Shown: positions 1 to 6,229, numbered from the stretch's first letter. The stretch is 8,975 nucleotides of DNA from JAWOJF01 sp046481785 (GCA_046481785.1 JAWOJF010000106.1:1-8975); one strand, 5' to 3'. Made by a program: numbers and translations. Notes: a model not told the origin generated them from the sequence alone.

Positions 1-170
1 AAAAGATATGTCTGAAGCAAAACCTCATAAATTTTTTTTGCTGAAATTTTTCTTCCTTTACTGAGGGTTAACAGTTCTCTGAGTATTTTATACTTCCTTA
101 AGACAGCGGCGGTACCGATTAAGCAGAGCATTTCAGCCTGGGAAAACTTACCGGAAGGTATTTTAGTCAT
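1..170 (-). CDS. N-terminal part of a small protein, possibly carboxymuconolactone decarboxylase-like (runs off the window)
   Basis: An open frame starts at the ATG complementary to 168-170 and stays open to the window edge, giving 56 codons and a partial one. The start is supported by an AAGGGG ribosome-binding site about ten bases upstream. The visible peptide begins MTKIPSGKFSQAEM and ends KKIYEVLLQTYLF, with no signal peptide or membrane segment. The closing IYEVLLQTYLF stretch is like the helix found in carboxymuconolactone decarboxylase/AhpD-like proteins, but the catalytic Cys/His region would lie outside the window, so the family is a guess from memory. It follows the TPR gene on the same strand, but a terminator lies between them, so it is probably transcribed separately. 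That a gene is here is fairly sure; its function is not. Confidence 0.55.
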   Translation of the reverse strand, partial: MTKIPSGKFSQAEMLCLIGTAAVLRKYKILRELLTLSKGRKISAKKIYEVLLQTYL

Positions 171-214
171 GCTGCTTTATCCCCTTAATAATAAACAAGA
201 ATATAAAAATCTCA

Positions 215-247
215 TTTAAAAATAAGAACCCCCGCAAATAGCGGGGG
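215..247 (-). terminator. Rho-independent terminator after the TPR gene
   Basis: A perfect 7-bp GC-rich stem (CCCCCGC at 229-235, GCGGGGG at 241-247) closes a 5-base loop. On the minus strand it is followed by TTCTTATTTTT, an imperfect U-rich tail. It sits 27 bases beyond the TPR stop codon and before the start of the next minus-strand gene, so it probably ends the TPR transcript. Confidence 0.8.
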
Positions 248-274
248 CCTGATATCTTTAGATATAACATTACA

Positions 275-1045
275 TTATTTCAATAATGTTAATTCATACT
301 CAACAAGTTTCTTATATGTGGCATCAGATTTAGCTTCATTCAGCATCTGAACAGCTTTGGTGTTATCACCTTTATTTTTATAAGCAACACCCATATAATA
401 ATAAGGCCCGCCTTTACTTATACCGGAGCGGTACTTAAGGGCACTTTCACCGGCAGCAATAGCCTTATCATATTGGCCAAGTTCAGTATAAACCTGTGCC
501 AGCAAAAGATAAGCAGCATCATAGTTATTATTTTCAACAGCTTTTTGCAAATGCTGTACAGCTCTTTCAGGATTACCGTCAGATTTAGCTGCACTGCCAA
601 GCTTTGTATAAGCAAGTGAAAGATTTTTCTTTACAGCGTTTTTGGTCTTATTATCATCAGCCATTTCAACTACTTTTTCGAAATTGTCAATAGCTTTTTG
701 ATAGTCACCTTTAGAAAAGTAAACACCACCTAATGCATTATATCCAGCTTCAAAATCTTTCTTTTGGCTAAGGCTGCTTTCAAAAGCTGCCTGAGCTTCA
801 TCCAGCTTACCTGATTTCTTTAATGCAATACCTTTTTGGTAATAAGTCCTGTAATCTTTCTCAATTTTAAGCGCATTATCATAATTTACAATAGCCTCGT
901 TATAGTTGCCTGCTTTTAACAATTCATTGCCTGCATTATACAGTTTTCCTGCTTCCGGCTTCATTTCGCCATTTTGCGCAAATGCAAGATTAAATGTAAA
1001 TAAGAGCGCAAGCAGGAAAGCTGGTATGCTTAGTCTTTTTTTCAT
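275..1045 (-). CDS. Secreted tetratricopeptide-repeat (TPR) protein
   Basis: This is a 256-residue protein with a clear signal peptide (KKR, a hydrophobic core at about residues 5-22, and cleavage after AFA with Gln24 at +1). The rest is helical TPR repeats, about six, at roughly residues 32-65, 66-98, 99-132, 137-172, 173-207 and 212-245. They carry the usual pattern, such as GNYNEAIVNYDNALK, GDYQKAIDNFEKVVE and GQYDKAIAAGESALK. TPRs are protein-binding scaffolds, so the likely role is a periplasmic or outer-membrane-associated adaptor; no enzyme motif is visible and the partner cannot be named. An AAAGG ribosome-binding site lies about eight bases before the ATG. The gene begins 68 bases after tRNA-Leu on the same strand and may share its transcript. 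It ends just before a strong hairpin. Confidence 0.9.
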   Translation of the reverse strand: MKKRLSIPAFLLALLFTFNLAFAQNGEMKPEAGKLYNAGNELLKAGNYNEAIVNYDNALKIEKDYRTYYQKGIALKKSGKLDEAQAAFESSLSQKKDFEAGYNALGGVYFSKGDYQKAIDNFEKVVEMADDNKTKNAVKKNLSLAYTKLGSAAKSDGNPERAVQHLQKAVENNNYDAAYLLLAQVYTELGQYDKAIAAGESALKYRSGISKGGPYYYMGVAYKNKGDNTKAVQMLNEAKSDATYKKLVEYELTLLK

Positions 1046-1113
1046 AAGTATTACCTTTATTTTTATTAGTGGTTAATAAAAACTAAAATTCGGAAATTAA
1101 ACAAAAAAATTTG

Positions 1114-1197
1114 TGCGGAAGACGGGACTTGAACCCGTACGCCAATTAAGGCACTACCCCCTCAAGATAGCGTGTATACCAATTTCACCACTTCCGC
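1114..1197 (-). tRNA. tRNA-Leu(GAG)
   Basis: The reverse complement folds as an 84-base class II tRNA. The acceptor stem is GCGGAAG/CTTCCGC with discriminator A. The anticodon stem is CTATC/GGTAG around the loop TTGAGGG, which places anticodon GAG at 1163-1161 and reads CUU/CUC leucine codons. A long variable arm (TGCC...GGC) is typical of leucine tRNAs, and the T arm is ACGGG-TTCAAGT-CCCGT. The 3' CCA is not encoded: the bases after the discriminator are CAA, so CCA must be added enzymatically. A T7 run follows within a few bases. Confidence 0.95.
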
Positions 1198-1212
1198 GAA
1201 ATGAACGGTGAA

Positions 1213-1241
1213 AAAATATGGCGCTTATTTTACAAAATCAA
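1213..1241 (-). promoter_or_regulatory. Predicted housekeeping-sigma promoter of tRNA-Leu
   Basis: On the minus strand TTGATT (1241-1236) and TATTTT (1218-1213) are separated by exactly 17 bases and end 15 bases before the tRNA 5' end. Each hexamer matches the sigma-70 consensus at four of six positions. This would give the tRNA its own promoter even if the upstream sigma-factor operon reads through, since no terminator is visible between 1198 and 1274. Confidence 0.45.
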
Positions 1242-1274
1242 CCCAATATTGTCATTTAACATAAATATTAATAA

Positions 1275-1751
1275 TTAGTTCCCGTTAAACCTGCTTTTTC
1301 CACGCTCCCGGATGATTATTTTTCGTACCTCTTCGCGGAATTTTTTCTCAAAAATAACAACCTTAGCCAGTTGTTTTTCGTCAAGAATATCAGATAGAGA
1401 GGCTATAAATGCAGCTTTTTCTTCAGGCATCCTCTTCTCAAGTTCAAGATATTCATTTACAGCTTTTTTTAACTGTTGTTTGCCGGCATCATCATTAATA
1501 AGTTTACTTATCTGATCAGATTTATCCTGCATGCTGTCAAAAAGTTCCTTCATTTTGTCTTGATGAGTGTTGCGCCTTGAGAAAAACTTTAATGTTGTTT
1601 CTTCATCCATATCAAGGGTTTCCAGAAGTTTTATCTTTTCAAGCTCAGCCAATCTCCCTTTCGGATCATGTTTTCCTCCCCTGAATTCCTGGGCATATGG
1701 GGTATTTATCCCAATTAAAAGAATAAATAATAATAAAAATAATTTTTTCAT
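1275..1751 (-). CDS. Small secreted Spy/CpxP-like periplasmic protein, third gene of the ECF sigma operon
   Basis: This 158-residue protein has an N-terminal signal peptide (KK, a hydrophobic stretch, cleavage after PYA with Gln21 at +1). The mature part is almost wholly helical and highly charged. Near the C-terminus ILDEKQLAKVVIFEKKF resembles the helix with the (L)(T)xxQ motif in Spy/CpxP/periplasmic heavy-metal-sensor proteins, though the motif is degenerate (LDEKQ). Such proteins are periplasmic chaperones or stress sensors; here the role is inferred from resemblance and context. The start is fixed by a GAGGAG ribosome-binding site about seven bases upstream, and the TGA stop of the anti-sigma gene overlaps this site (TGAGGAG), pointing to translational coupling. 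No Cys residue, so a thiol metal site is unlikely. Confidence 0.8.
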   Translation of the reverse strand: MKKLFLLLFILLIGINTPYAQEFRGGKHDPKGRLAELEKIKLLETLDMDEETTLKFFSRRNTHQDKMKELFDSMQDKSDQISKLINDDAGKQQLKKAVNEYLELEKRMPEEKAAFIASLSDILDEKQLAKVVIFEKKFREEVRKIIIRERGKSRFNGN

Positions 1752-1761
1752 ATCTATCTCC

Positions 1762-2367
1762 TCAAAAGAAACGCTTATTTAAAATTTCGTTATAAACTAT
1801 TTCGGCTTCTTCGCTGCTTAAATTAGTAATATTCTGTGTATAACCGGCAGTTGAAACATAAGAATATAATTCTTCCTGATCATTTCCGCTTTTTTCCAGT
1901 TCTGCCAAAAGCATATCATCTACTGCATTGCTAATGTTTTTATCATTTGATATTGCAGAATCTATATCACTGTAATAAGGAGTGTAATAATTTAATATAG
2001 AATCAACCTCTTCTACGGTATATTCAGCCAGAGTATTATCGGGAATAACATCCCCGCCTTCTTTATTATTTGTAATTACAAATAAAAGTACAATAACTGC
2101 TAAAGAAACCCCGAAAGCCAAACCCGGAAAAAACTTATTTTTTGATTCCTTCTTCTGCCTTAACCTGAATTCGGGTATAACTGAAACAAAATAGTTATCA
2201 TCAACAGGTATATTCTGAGTTCCCTTAGTTTCGGCAAGAAGGTTCCTGTATGCAGAAAGTTCCTCCTTCAGGAGGGTGGAATTTTCAAGTTCCTTTTCAA
2301 ATTCTTTTTTTTCAAGCGTGTCCATTTCGCCGTCAACATAACGTATAATTTTTTCATTTACTTTCAT
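1762..2367 (-). CDS. Membrane-anchored anti-sigma factor-like protein (no zinc ligands)
   Basis: This 201-residue protein overlaps the sigma gene by 4 bases (ATGA), the usual arrangement for a sigma and its anti-sigma. The N-terminal 45 residues (YVDGEMDTLEKKEFEKEL) have the helical pattern of the anti-sigma domain that wraps an ECF sigma factor. Residues 46-78 are a polar linker. One membrane helix lies at about 79-99, followed by an acidic periplasmic part of about 100 residues. The expected topology is N-terminus in the cytoplasm holding the sigma, C-terminus outside sensing the signal. There is no Cys or His in the whole protein, so it cannot be a zinc-binding (ZAS) type. The periplasmic domain has no recognised fold. 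Function is inferred from gene order, overlap and topology. Confidence 0.8.
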   Translation of the reverse strand: MKVNEKIIRYVDGEMDTLEKKEFEKELENSTLLKEELSAYRNLLAETKGTQNIPVDDNYFVSVIPEFRLRQKKESKNKFFPGLAFGVSLAVIVLLFVITNNKEGGDVIPDNTLAEYTVEEVDSILNYYTPYYSDIDSAISNDKNISNAVDDMLLAELEKSGNDQEELYSYVSTAGYTQNITNLSSEEAEIVYNEILNKRFF

Positions 2368-2909
2368 TTTTTTACTAACTCCGTTAATTTATTTACAGCA
2401 TGAAAATAATTAGCTTTTAATCCGCCAACACTTTTACCTGTAATTTCCGAAATTTCATCATATGATAATTCTTCATAAGTTCTCATTATAAAAACCTCCC
2501 TTTGTTTTGCAGGAAGTTTCTGGAGAGCTTTATTAATTCTATCTACTTTTTCCTTATCCTCAATATTCTTTATAATATCGGTTGAAGTCCTCAGGCCTGC
2601 GGCTTCACTCTCTTCAATAGAGAAGAATCTTTTAACCTGGTTTTTTCTTAATAAGTTAATGCTTCTTGTTGAGGTAATCCTGTATATCCATGTATACAAA
2701 GAAGATTTAAACTGAAAAGTTTTTAACTTATTATACATTACCAAAAGTACCTCCTGAACAATTTCATCGGCATCAAGATGATTACCGGTCATTCTTCTTG
2801 CGTGCCAGTATATTTTATCCTGGTATTTTATAACAATTTTATTAAAAGCAGCCTCACTGCCATTTAAAAACTGCTTTATCAGCTCAAAATCATTTATCGC
2901 TTCAGTCAT
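2364..2909 (-). CDS. ECF (group 4) RNA polymerase sigma factor
   Basis: This 181-residue protein contains only sigma regions 2 and 4, as in the extracytoplasmic-function family. Region 2 spans about residues 10-92, with the core-binding DADEIVQEV at 46-54 and LYTWIYRIT at 71-79 in the segment that melts and reads the -10 element. A linker runs from 93 to 120. Region 4 (about 122-178) contains LPAKQREVF and a helix-turn-helix around residues 148-172 (ELSYDEISEITGKSVGGLK) that reads the -35. The start has AGGGA four bases upstream. It is the first gene of a three-gene operon with an anti-sigma and a secreted Spy-like protein. A predicted ECF promoter just upstream (2961-2930) has a mirror copy before the divergent Spy/LTXXQ gene, so the factor probably activates its own operon and that gene. 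Confidence 0.93.
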   Translation of the reverse strand: MTEAINDFELIKQFLNGSEAAFNKIVIKYQDKIYWHARRMTGNHLDADEIVQEVLLVMYNKLKTFQFKSSLYTWIYRITSTRSINLLRKNQVKRFFSIEESEAAGLRTSTDIIKNIEDKEKVDRINKALQKLPAKQREVFIMRTYEELSYDEISEITGKSVGGLKANYFHAVNKLTELVKK

Positions 2910-2929
2910 TTTTCCCTGTTACGTCAATA

Positions 2930-2961
2930 CATTGGACAAGCAAACCCTATCCGGGGTTTAA
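2930..2961 (-). promoter_or_regulatory. Predicted ECF-type promoter of the sigma / anti-sigma operon
   Basis: The minus strand reads TTAAACC (2961-2955), 16 bases, then TGTCCAATG (2938-2930). The AAC core at -35 and GTC at -10 are the hallmarks of many ECF promoters. The -10 ends about 20 bases before the sigma start codon, leaving a short leader. The same bipartite sequence with the same spacing occurs on the plus strand at 2974-3005. A 6-bp inverted repeat (AAACCC 2942-2947, GGGTTT 2954-2959) overlaps the -35 and spacer and could be an extra operator or chance. Confidence 0.6.
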
Positions 2962-2973
2962 TATAAATTCTCT

Positions 2974-3005
2974 TTAAACCTAAACCGGACGCTTCATGTC
3001 AAATG
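2974..3005 (+). promoter_or_regulatory. Predicted ECF-type promoter of the divergent Spy/LTXXQ gene
   Basis: The plus strand reads TTAAACC (2974-2980), 16 bases, then TGTCAAATG (2997-3005), matching the motif upstream of the sigma operon at all seven -35 bases and eight of nine -10 bases with identical spacing. A second TAAACC copy follows directly at 2981-2986, but its spacing to the -10 is only 10 bases. The predicted transcript starts about 45 bases before the ATG at 3052. Confidence 0.6.
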
Positions 3006-3051
3006 AGCAAAAGTTAGCTAACTAACAATAATAAAATTAAAGGAATAAAAT

Positions 3052-3690
3052 ATGAAAAAGGTATTAATATCCTCAGCAGTTCTGGTGCTCTTTATAATGC
3101 TCCTGGCAGTGCCGGCAAATTCACAAGATGGACCTGTAGAACTTCAGGATCCCGATAACTCAGATATATTGATTGAACCCGGTGATGAAGCAGAATTTCT
3201 TGCTTTTGCCAATATACTTCCTCTGGATAATGAATTCGAAGATTCAGATATGTTGGGAGGCAGAGGGAATAAGAGATTTTTCAAAAATTTTGACGGCAAA
3301 GGAGCCGGCCGCCAATGGATACATGATTCTTTAAATCTAACGGATGAACAGAAAGACAAAGTAAAAGCACTTAGACTTAATCATCAAAGAATGATGATTG
3401 ATTTAAGGGCAAACCTTCAAAAAGCAAAACTTGATGCACGCGAGTTAAGAAATGACGATAAGGTGTCCCGTTCGGATGTTATTTCATCTGTAGAAAAAAT
3501 GAATAAAATAAAAAATGAAATGGCTCTTGCCCGGGCAAACCACAAAATGGATGTTTATGAAGTTTTAACTCCTGCACAAAAAGAAATATGGCAGGACTTA
3601 AGGGATGATTTCCCCCGCAGAAATATGATAAACAGAGGCAGCGGCAGAATGATGGATGGAAGCGGCTTCAAAAGGAATATGATGAGGTAG
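3052..3690 (+). CDS. Secreted Spy/CpxP-like (LTXXQ) periplasmic protein
   Basis: This 212-residue protein has a signal peptide (KK, a hydrophobic core at about residues 4-20, cleavage after ANS with Gln25 at +1). An acidic segment (about 26-66) and a Gly/Lys/Arg-rich stretch precede a helical domain bounded by two LTXXQ motifs, LTDEQ at 96-100 and LTPAQ at 172-176. This is the signature of Spy/CpxP/ZraP-like periplasmic chaperones and stress sensors. The C-terminal tail is basic and Met-rich (Met192, 200, 201, 210, 211), a possible soft-metal or membrane-contact tail. AAAGGA lies seven bases before the ATG. The gene is divergent from the ECF sigma operon, has a matching ECF-type promoter, and is closed by a strong terminator nine bases after the stop, so it is probably a single-gene target of that sigma factor. 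Confidence 0.85.
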   Translation: MKKVLISSAVLVLFIMLLAVPANSQDGPVELQDPDNSDILIEPGDEAEFLAFANILPLDNEFEDSDMLGGRGNKRFFKNFDGKGAGRQWIHDSLNLTDEQKDKVKALRLNHQRMMIDLRANLQKAKLDARELRNDDKVSRSDVISSVEKMNKIKNEMALARANHKMDVYEVLTPAQKEIWQDLRDDFPRRNMINRGSGRMMDGSGFKRNMMR

Positions 3691-3699
3691 AACTAAAAG

Positions 3700-3734
3700 A
3701 GGCTGTCCCCCAAAAGACAGCCTTTTTTATTTTA
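3700..3734 (+). terminator. Strong rho-independent terminator after the Spy/LTXXQ gene
   Basis: A perfect 8-bp stem (AGGCTGTC 3700-3707, GACAGCCT 3716-3723) with an 8-base loop is followed by TTTTTATTTT. It starts nine bases after the stop codon. Confidence 0.92.
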
Positions 3735-3745
3735 AAAATGAATCC

Positions 3746-3781
3746 TAAAGATGACATCTTTTTAAATAGATGTCATCTTTA
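3746..3781. repeat. Perfect 14-bp inverted repeat in the gap before the MFS gene
   Basis: TAAAGATGACATCT (3746-3759) and AGATGTCATCTTTA (3768-3781) are exact reverse complements around an 8-base loop. There is no T-run after it on the plus strand (TTTAAAAAC), and the terminator at 3700-3734 already ends the upstream gene. It could be a second terminator for minus-strand transcripts, an mRNA-stability hairpin, or an operator. The rest of the gap to 3909 is AT-rich, and no promoter could be assigned for the MFS gene. Confidence 0.75.
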
Positions 3782-3909
3782 AAAACAAACAAATCCTTAT
3801 AAATTATTTTGCATCTCTAAAACAAATACCTATTTTTAACAGACTTTATCAATCAATACTTGCCCCGGATTATATTTAATATCTTTTTATTACAAACTAA
3901 TATCTATTT

Positions 3910-5136
3910 ATGAATAAAATACCTTTTAGGCAGCTTCTTACCACTACAGTAATTGTTTCTGCATTAGGCTACTTTGTTGATATATATGATCTCATATTGT
4001 TCGGCATAGTACGTATCCCAAGCCTTACCGAAATGGGGGTTACAGGGAACGAACTAATTGAAACAGGCGTTTTTCTTTTAAATATGCAGATGAGTGGAAT
4101 GCTTATTGGAGGTATTATATGGGGTGTATGGGGTGATAAAAGAGGAAGATTATCTGTTCTGTTTGGTTCTATTTTTCTCTATTCAGCTGCTAACTTTGCA
4201 AATGCTTTTGTAACATCAACTGATATGTATGCAATACTAAGATTTATTGCCGGTGTAGGGCTTGCAGGTGAGCTTGGCGCTGCTGTTACATTAGTAAGTG
4301 AAACTCTGCCAAAAGAATTAAGAGGTTACGGAACCGCCATTGTTGCAACTGTAGGTGTTACAGGAGCCATAGCAGCAGCTATTATCGGGGATATTTTTCC
4401 CTGGCAGACAGCATATATCATCGGCGGTGTACTTGGAATAGTTTTGTTAATCATGCGTATTAAAATGTATGAATCGGGCATGTATAAAGAAATTCAAAAA
4501 TCCTCTGTTAGTAAAGGAAATTTCTTAAAGCTGTTTACTTCTAAAGACCGGTTCTTCAGGTATTTAAATTGTATCCTTATCGGGCTTCCCATCTGGTTTG
4601 TAGTAGGAACACTTATCACTTTTTCACCTGAATTTGCTAAAGTATTAAATGTACAGGGTCCTATATCTGCCGGTCAATCTATTATGTTTACTTATATAGG
4701 TTTGATCTTCGGAGATTTTGCCAGCGGTTTTTTAAGTCAGGCAATGAAAAGCAGGAAGAAGGTAGTCCTGATATTTCAGTTGTTAACTTTTGTATTCATA
4801 CTGGTTTACCTGTTTACAACAGGTTTGTCAGTTACAATGTTTTATTTTATTTGTATACTTCTCGGAATAGCAATTGGTTACTGGGCTGTGTTTGTTACAG
4901 CCGCTTCCGAACAGTTTGGGACTAACCTTCGTTCTACTGTTACTACCACAGTCCCAAATTTTATCAGGGGTTCTGTAGTACCCATAACGCTTGTATTTAA
5001 TTACCTGAGGGAACCATTGGGATTAATTTATGCAGCCCTGCTTGTCGGAACCGTTACTGTTATTATAGGTTTTATTTCATTGTACCATCTGGAAGAAACT
5101 TTTAATAAGGATTTAAATTTTATAGAGAATATATAA
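3910..5136 (+). CDS. Major facilitator superfamily (MFS) transporter, substrate unknown
   Basis: This 408-residue, very hydrophobic protein has about 12 membrane helices, the normal MFS size. The loop between helices 2 and 3 carries motif A as GVWGDKRGR (residues 72-80, with Asp76 and the Arg/Lys cluster). Helix 4 has RFIAGVGLAGELGAA (111-125) with a membrane-buried Glu121, followed by SETLPKELRGYG. The helix 1 motif (VDIYDLILFG) and the helix 4 glutamate resemble metabolite:H+ symporters of the sugar/organic-acid branch, so proton-coupled uptake of a small metabolite is likely. The substrate cannot be read from sequence, and the neighbours give no hint. There is no Shine-Dalgarno sequence before the ATG, only an AT-rich leader, which is common in Bacteroidota-like genomes. 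It stands alone between hairpins. Confidence 0.88.
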   Translation: MNKIPFRQLLTTTVIVSALGYFVDIYDLILFGIVRIPSLTEMGVTGNELIETGVFLLNMQMSGMLIGGIIWGVWGDKRGRLSVLFGSIFLYSAANFANAFVTSTDMYAILRFIAGVGLAGELGAAVTLVSETLPKELRGYGTAIVATVGVTGAIAAAIIGDIFPWQTAYIIGGVLGIVLLIMRIKMYESGMYKEIQKSSVSKGNFLKLFTSKDRFFRYLNCILIGLPIWFVVGTLITFSPEFAKVLNVQGPISAGQSIMFTYIGLIFGDFASGFLSQAMKSRKKVVLIFQLLTFVFILVYLFTTGLSVTMFYFICILLGIAIGYWAVFVTAASEQFGTNLRSTVTTTVPNFIRGSVVPITLVFNYLREPLGLIYAALLVGTVTVIIGFISLYHLEETFNKDLNFIENI

Positions 5137-5148
5137 GTATTTCTGAAA

Positions 5149-5166
5149 GGCGTTCAATTGAACGCC
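5149..5166. terminator. 18-bp perfect palindrome after the MFS gene, possible terminator hairpin
   Basis: GGCGTTC-AATT-GAACGCC is a perfect palindrome starting 12 bases after the MFS stop codon. The position and GC-rich stem suggest transcript termination or 3'-end protection. The plus-strand tail (CCTGCATATA) lacks a T-run, so intrinsic termination would be weak. A protein-binding operator is also possible. Confidence 0.5.
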
Positions 5167-5288
5167 CCTGCATATATATCTCCAAATGTGAATTAATCGC
5201 ATAAAAGCTTATTACCCTCCGGGCAAAACCAAAATCTTTTTCTTATATTTAAACAATTAATAATTTTTAAAAATTAAATAAAGTAATT

Positions 5289-6005
5289 ATGGGAAGAATA
5301 TTCGAAAAACGTAAACATAGAATGTTTGCCCGTTTCGCCAAAATGTCACAGGCATTTAACAGGGTAAGGAAAGACATTGAAATGGCTGTTAAAGCCGGTG
5401 GTGCCGATCCAAAAGGTAATACCAGGCTGCGTATTGCACTGCAGAATGCTAAAGCTGTAAACATGCCTAAAGACCGAATAGACGCAGCTATAAAAAGGGC
5501 TTCTTCAAAAGATACTACTAATTACGAGGAAATAAATTACGAAGGATACGCACCCCACGGTGTTGCCGTACTGGTTCAAACAGCTACTGATAACCCGAAC
5601 CGTACTGTTGCAAATGTCCGTCATCTTTTCAGAAAATACGAAGGCACGCTCGGTAATTCCGGCAGTATATCTTTTATGTTTGATCATAAGGCGCTTATTA
5701 AAATAGAAAGAGCCCTGATAAATGATCCTGAAGGATTTGAACTTGAACTTATTGATTTTGGACTGGAAGAAATGATTGTTGAAGATGACTTTATTTATAT
5801 CTACACAGTTTTTGAAGATTTTGGAACTATGCAGAAAGCACTTGAAGATAAAGGAATTGAAATTAACAGTTCTGAGTTTCAGCATATACCGAATAATTAT
5901 AAAGAACTTAATGATGAACAGCTAAAAGAAGTAACTGATTTGATTGATGCTCTGGAAGAGGATGATGATGTGCAGTCCGTTTACCACAATGCTACAGGGG
6001 TATAA
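5289..6005 (+). CDS. yebC: YebC/PmpR family (TACO1-like) regulatory protein
   Basis: This 238-residue cytoplasmic protein is the full usual length for the family. The N-terminus MGRIFEKRKH, with a conserved basic helix and IEMAVKAGG, is the Bacteroidota-style version of the domain that begins MAGHSKWANIKHRK in proteobacteria. Further family hallmarks are NAKAVNMPKDRIDAAIKRA (53-71), YEGYAPHGVA (84-93), the N-R-T-VANVRHLFRKYEG stretch, GSISFMFD (125-132) and the C-terminal DDVQSVYHN (226-234). Members are described as DNA-binding regulators and as translation factors that relieve ribosome stalling at proline runs, as for mitochondrial TACO1. There is no Shine-Dalgarno sequence before the ATG at 5289. 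No ruvC or other Holliday-junction gene, its common neighbour in other bacteria, is adjacent here. The gene appears monocistronic with its own terminator. Confidence 0.95.
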   Translation: MGRIFEKRKHRMFARFAKMSQAFNRVRKDIEMAVKAGGADPKGNTRLRIALQNAKAVNMPKDRIDAAIKRASSKDTTNYEEINYEGYAPHGVAVLVQTATDNPNRTVANVRHLFRKYEGTLGNSGSISFMFDHKALIKIERALINDPEGFELELIDFGLEEMIVEDDFIYIYTVFEDFGTMQKALEDKGIEINSSEFQHIPNNYKELNDEQLKEVTDLIDALEEDDDVQSVYHNATGV

Positions 6006-6018
6006 AGAATGTTATAAA

Positions 6019-6050
6019 AGGCTAAGCTGCTGCTTAGCCTCTATATTGTT
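6019..6050 (+). terminator. Probable terminator after yebC
   Basis: A perfect 9-bp stem (AGGCTAAGC 6019-6027, GCTTAGCCT 6032-6040) with a 4-base TGCT loop starts 13 bases after the stop. It is followed by CTATATTGTT, a weak U-rich tail. Confidence 0.75.
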
Positions 6051-6201
6051 CACAGAACTTCTTCAAATGCAATAGAGACCTTCAAATCCCGCAAAAAACG
6101 AAGCTTTAAAAAATAAGGCTAAACTTTTTCGATTTTTTTCCGATAATATATATGTGAAGCTATACCCTAATGGGGATGTCCGTGTACAATCGAATAATAT
6201 A

Positions 6202-6229
6202 TTGTCCACCCGATCACTGTTTATATTTT
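6202..6229 (+). promoter_or_regulatory. Possible Bacteroidota-type promoter of the histidine kinase gene
   Basis: TTG (6202-6204), 17 bases, then TATATTTT (6222-6229) matches the Bacteroidota consensus TTG-N17..23-TAnnTTTG except for the last base. It lies about 20 bases before the ATG at 6250. The preceding stretch 6041-6201 holds no gene or clear structure that I could find. In AT-rich DNA such matches arise easily, so this is tentative. Confidence 0.3.

Noticed and set aside
266..290. Overlapping AT-rich hairpins at the TPR stop codon (AACATTA/TAATGTT and CATTATT/AATAATG)
   Set aside because: Weak AT stems overlapping coding sequence; the GC-rich hairpin at 229-247 is the better terminator.
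5261..5276. 16-bp AT-only palindrome TAATTTTTAAAAATTA before yebC
   Set aside because: Perfect, but composed only of A and T in a very AT-rich leader, where such symmetry is expected by chance.
5505..5885. 126-residue minus-strand open frame inside yebC
   Set aside because: It lies wholly opposite a well-conserved gene and has no coherent domain or start signal.
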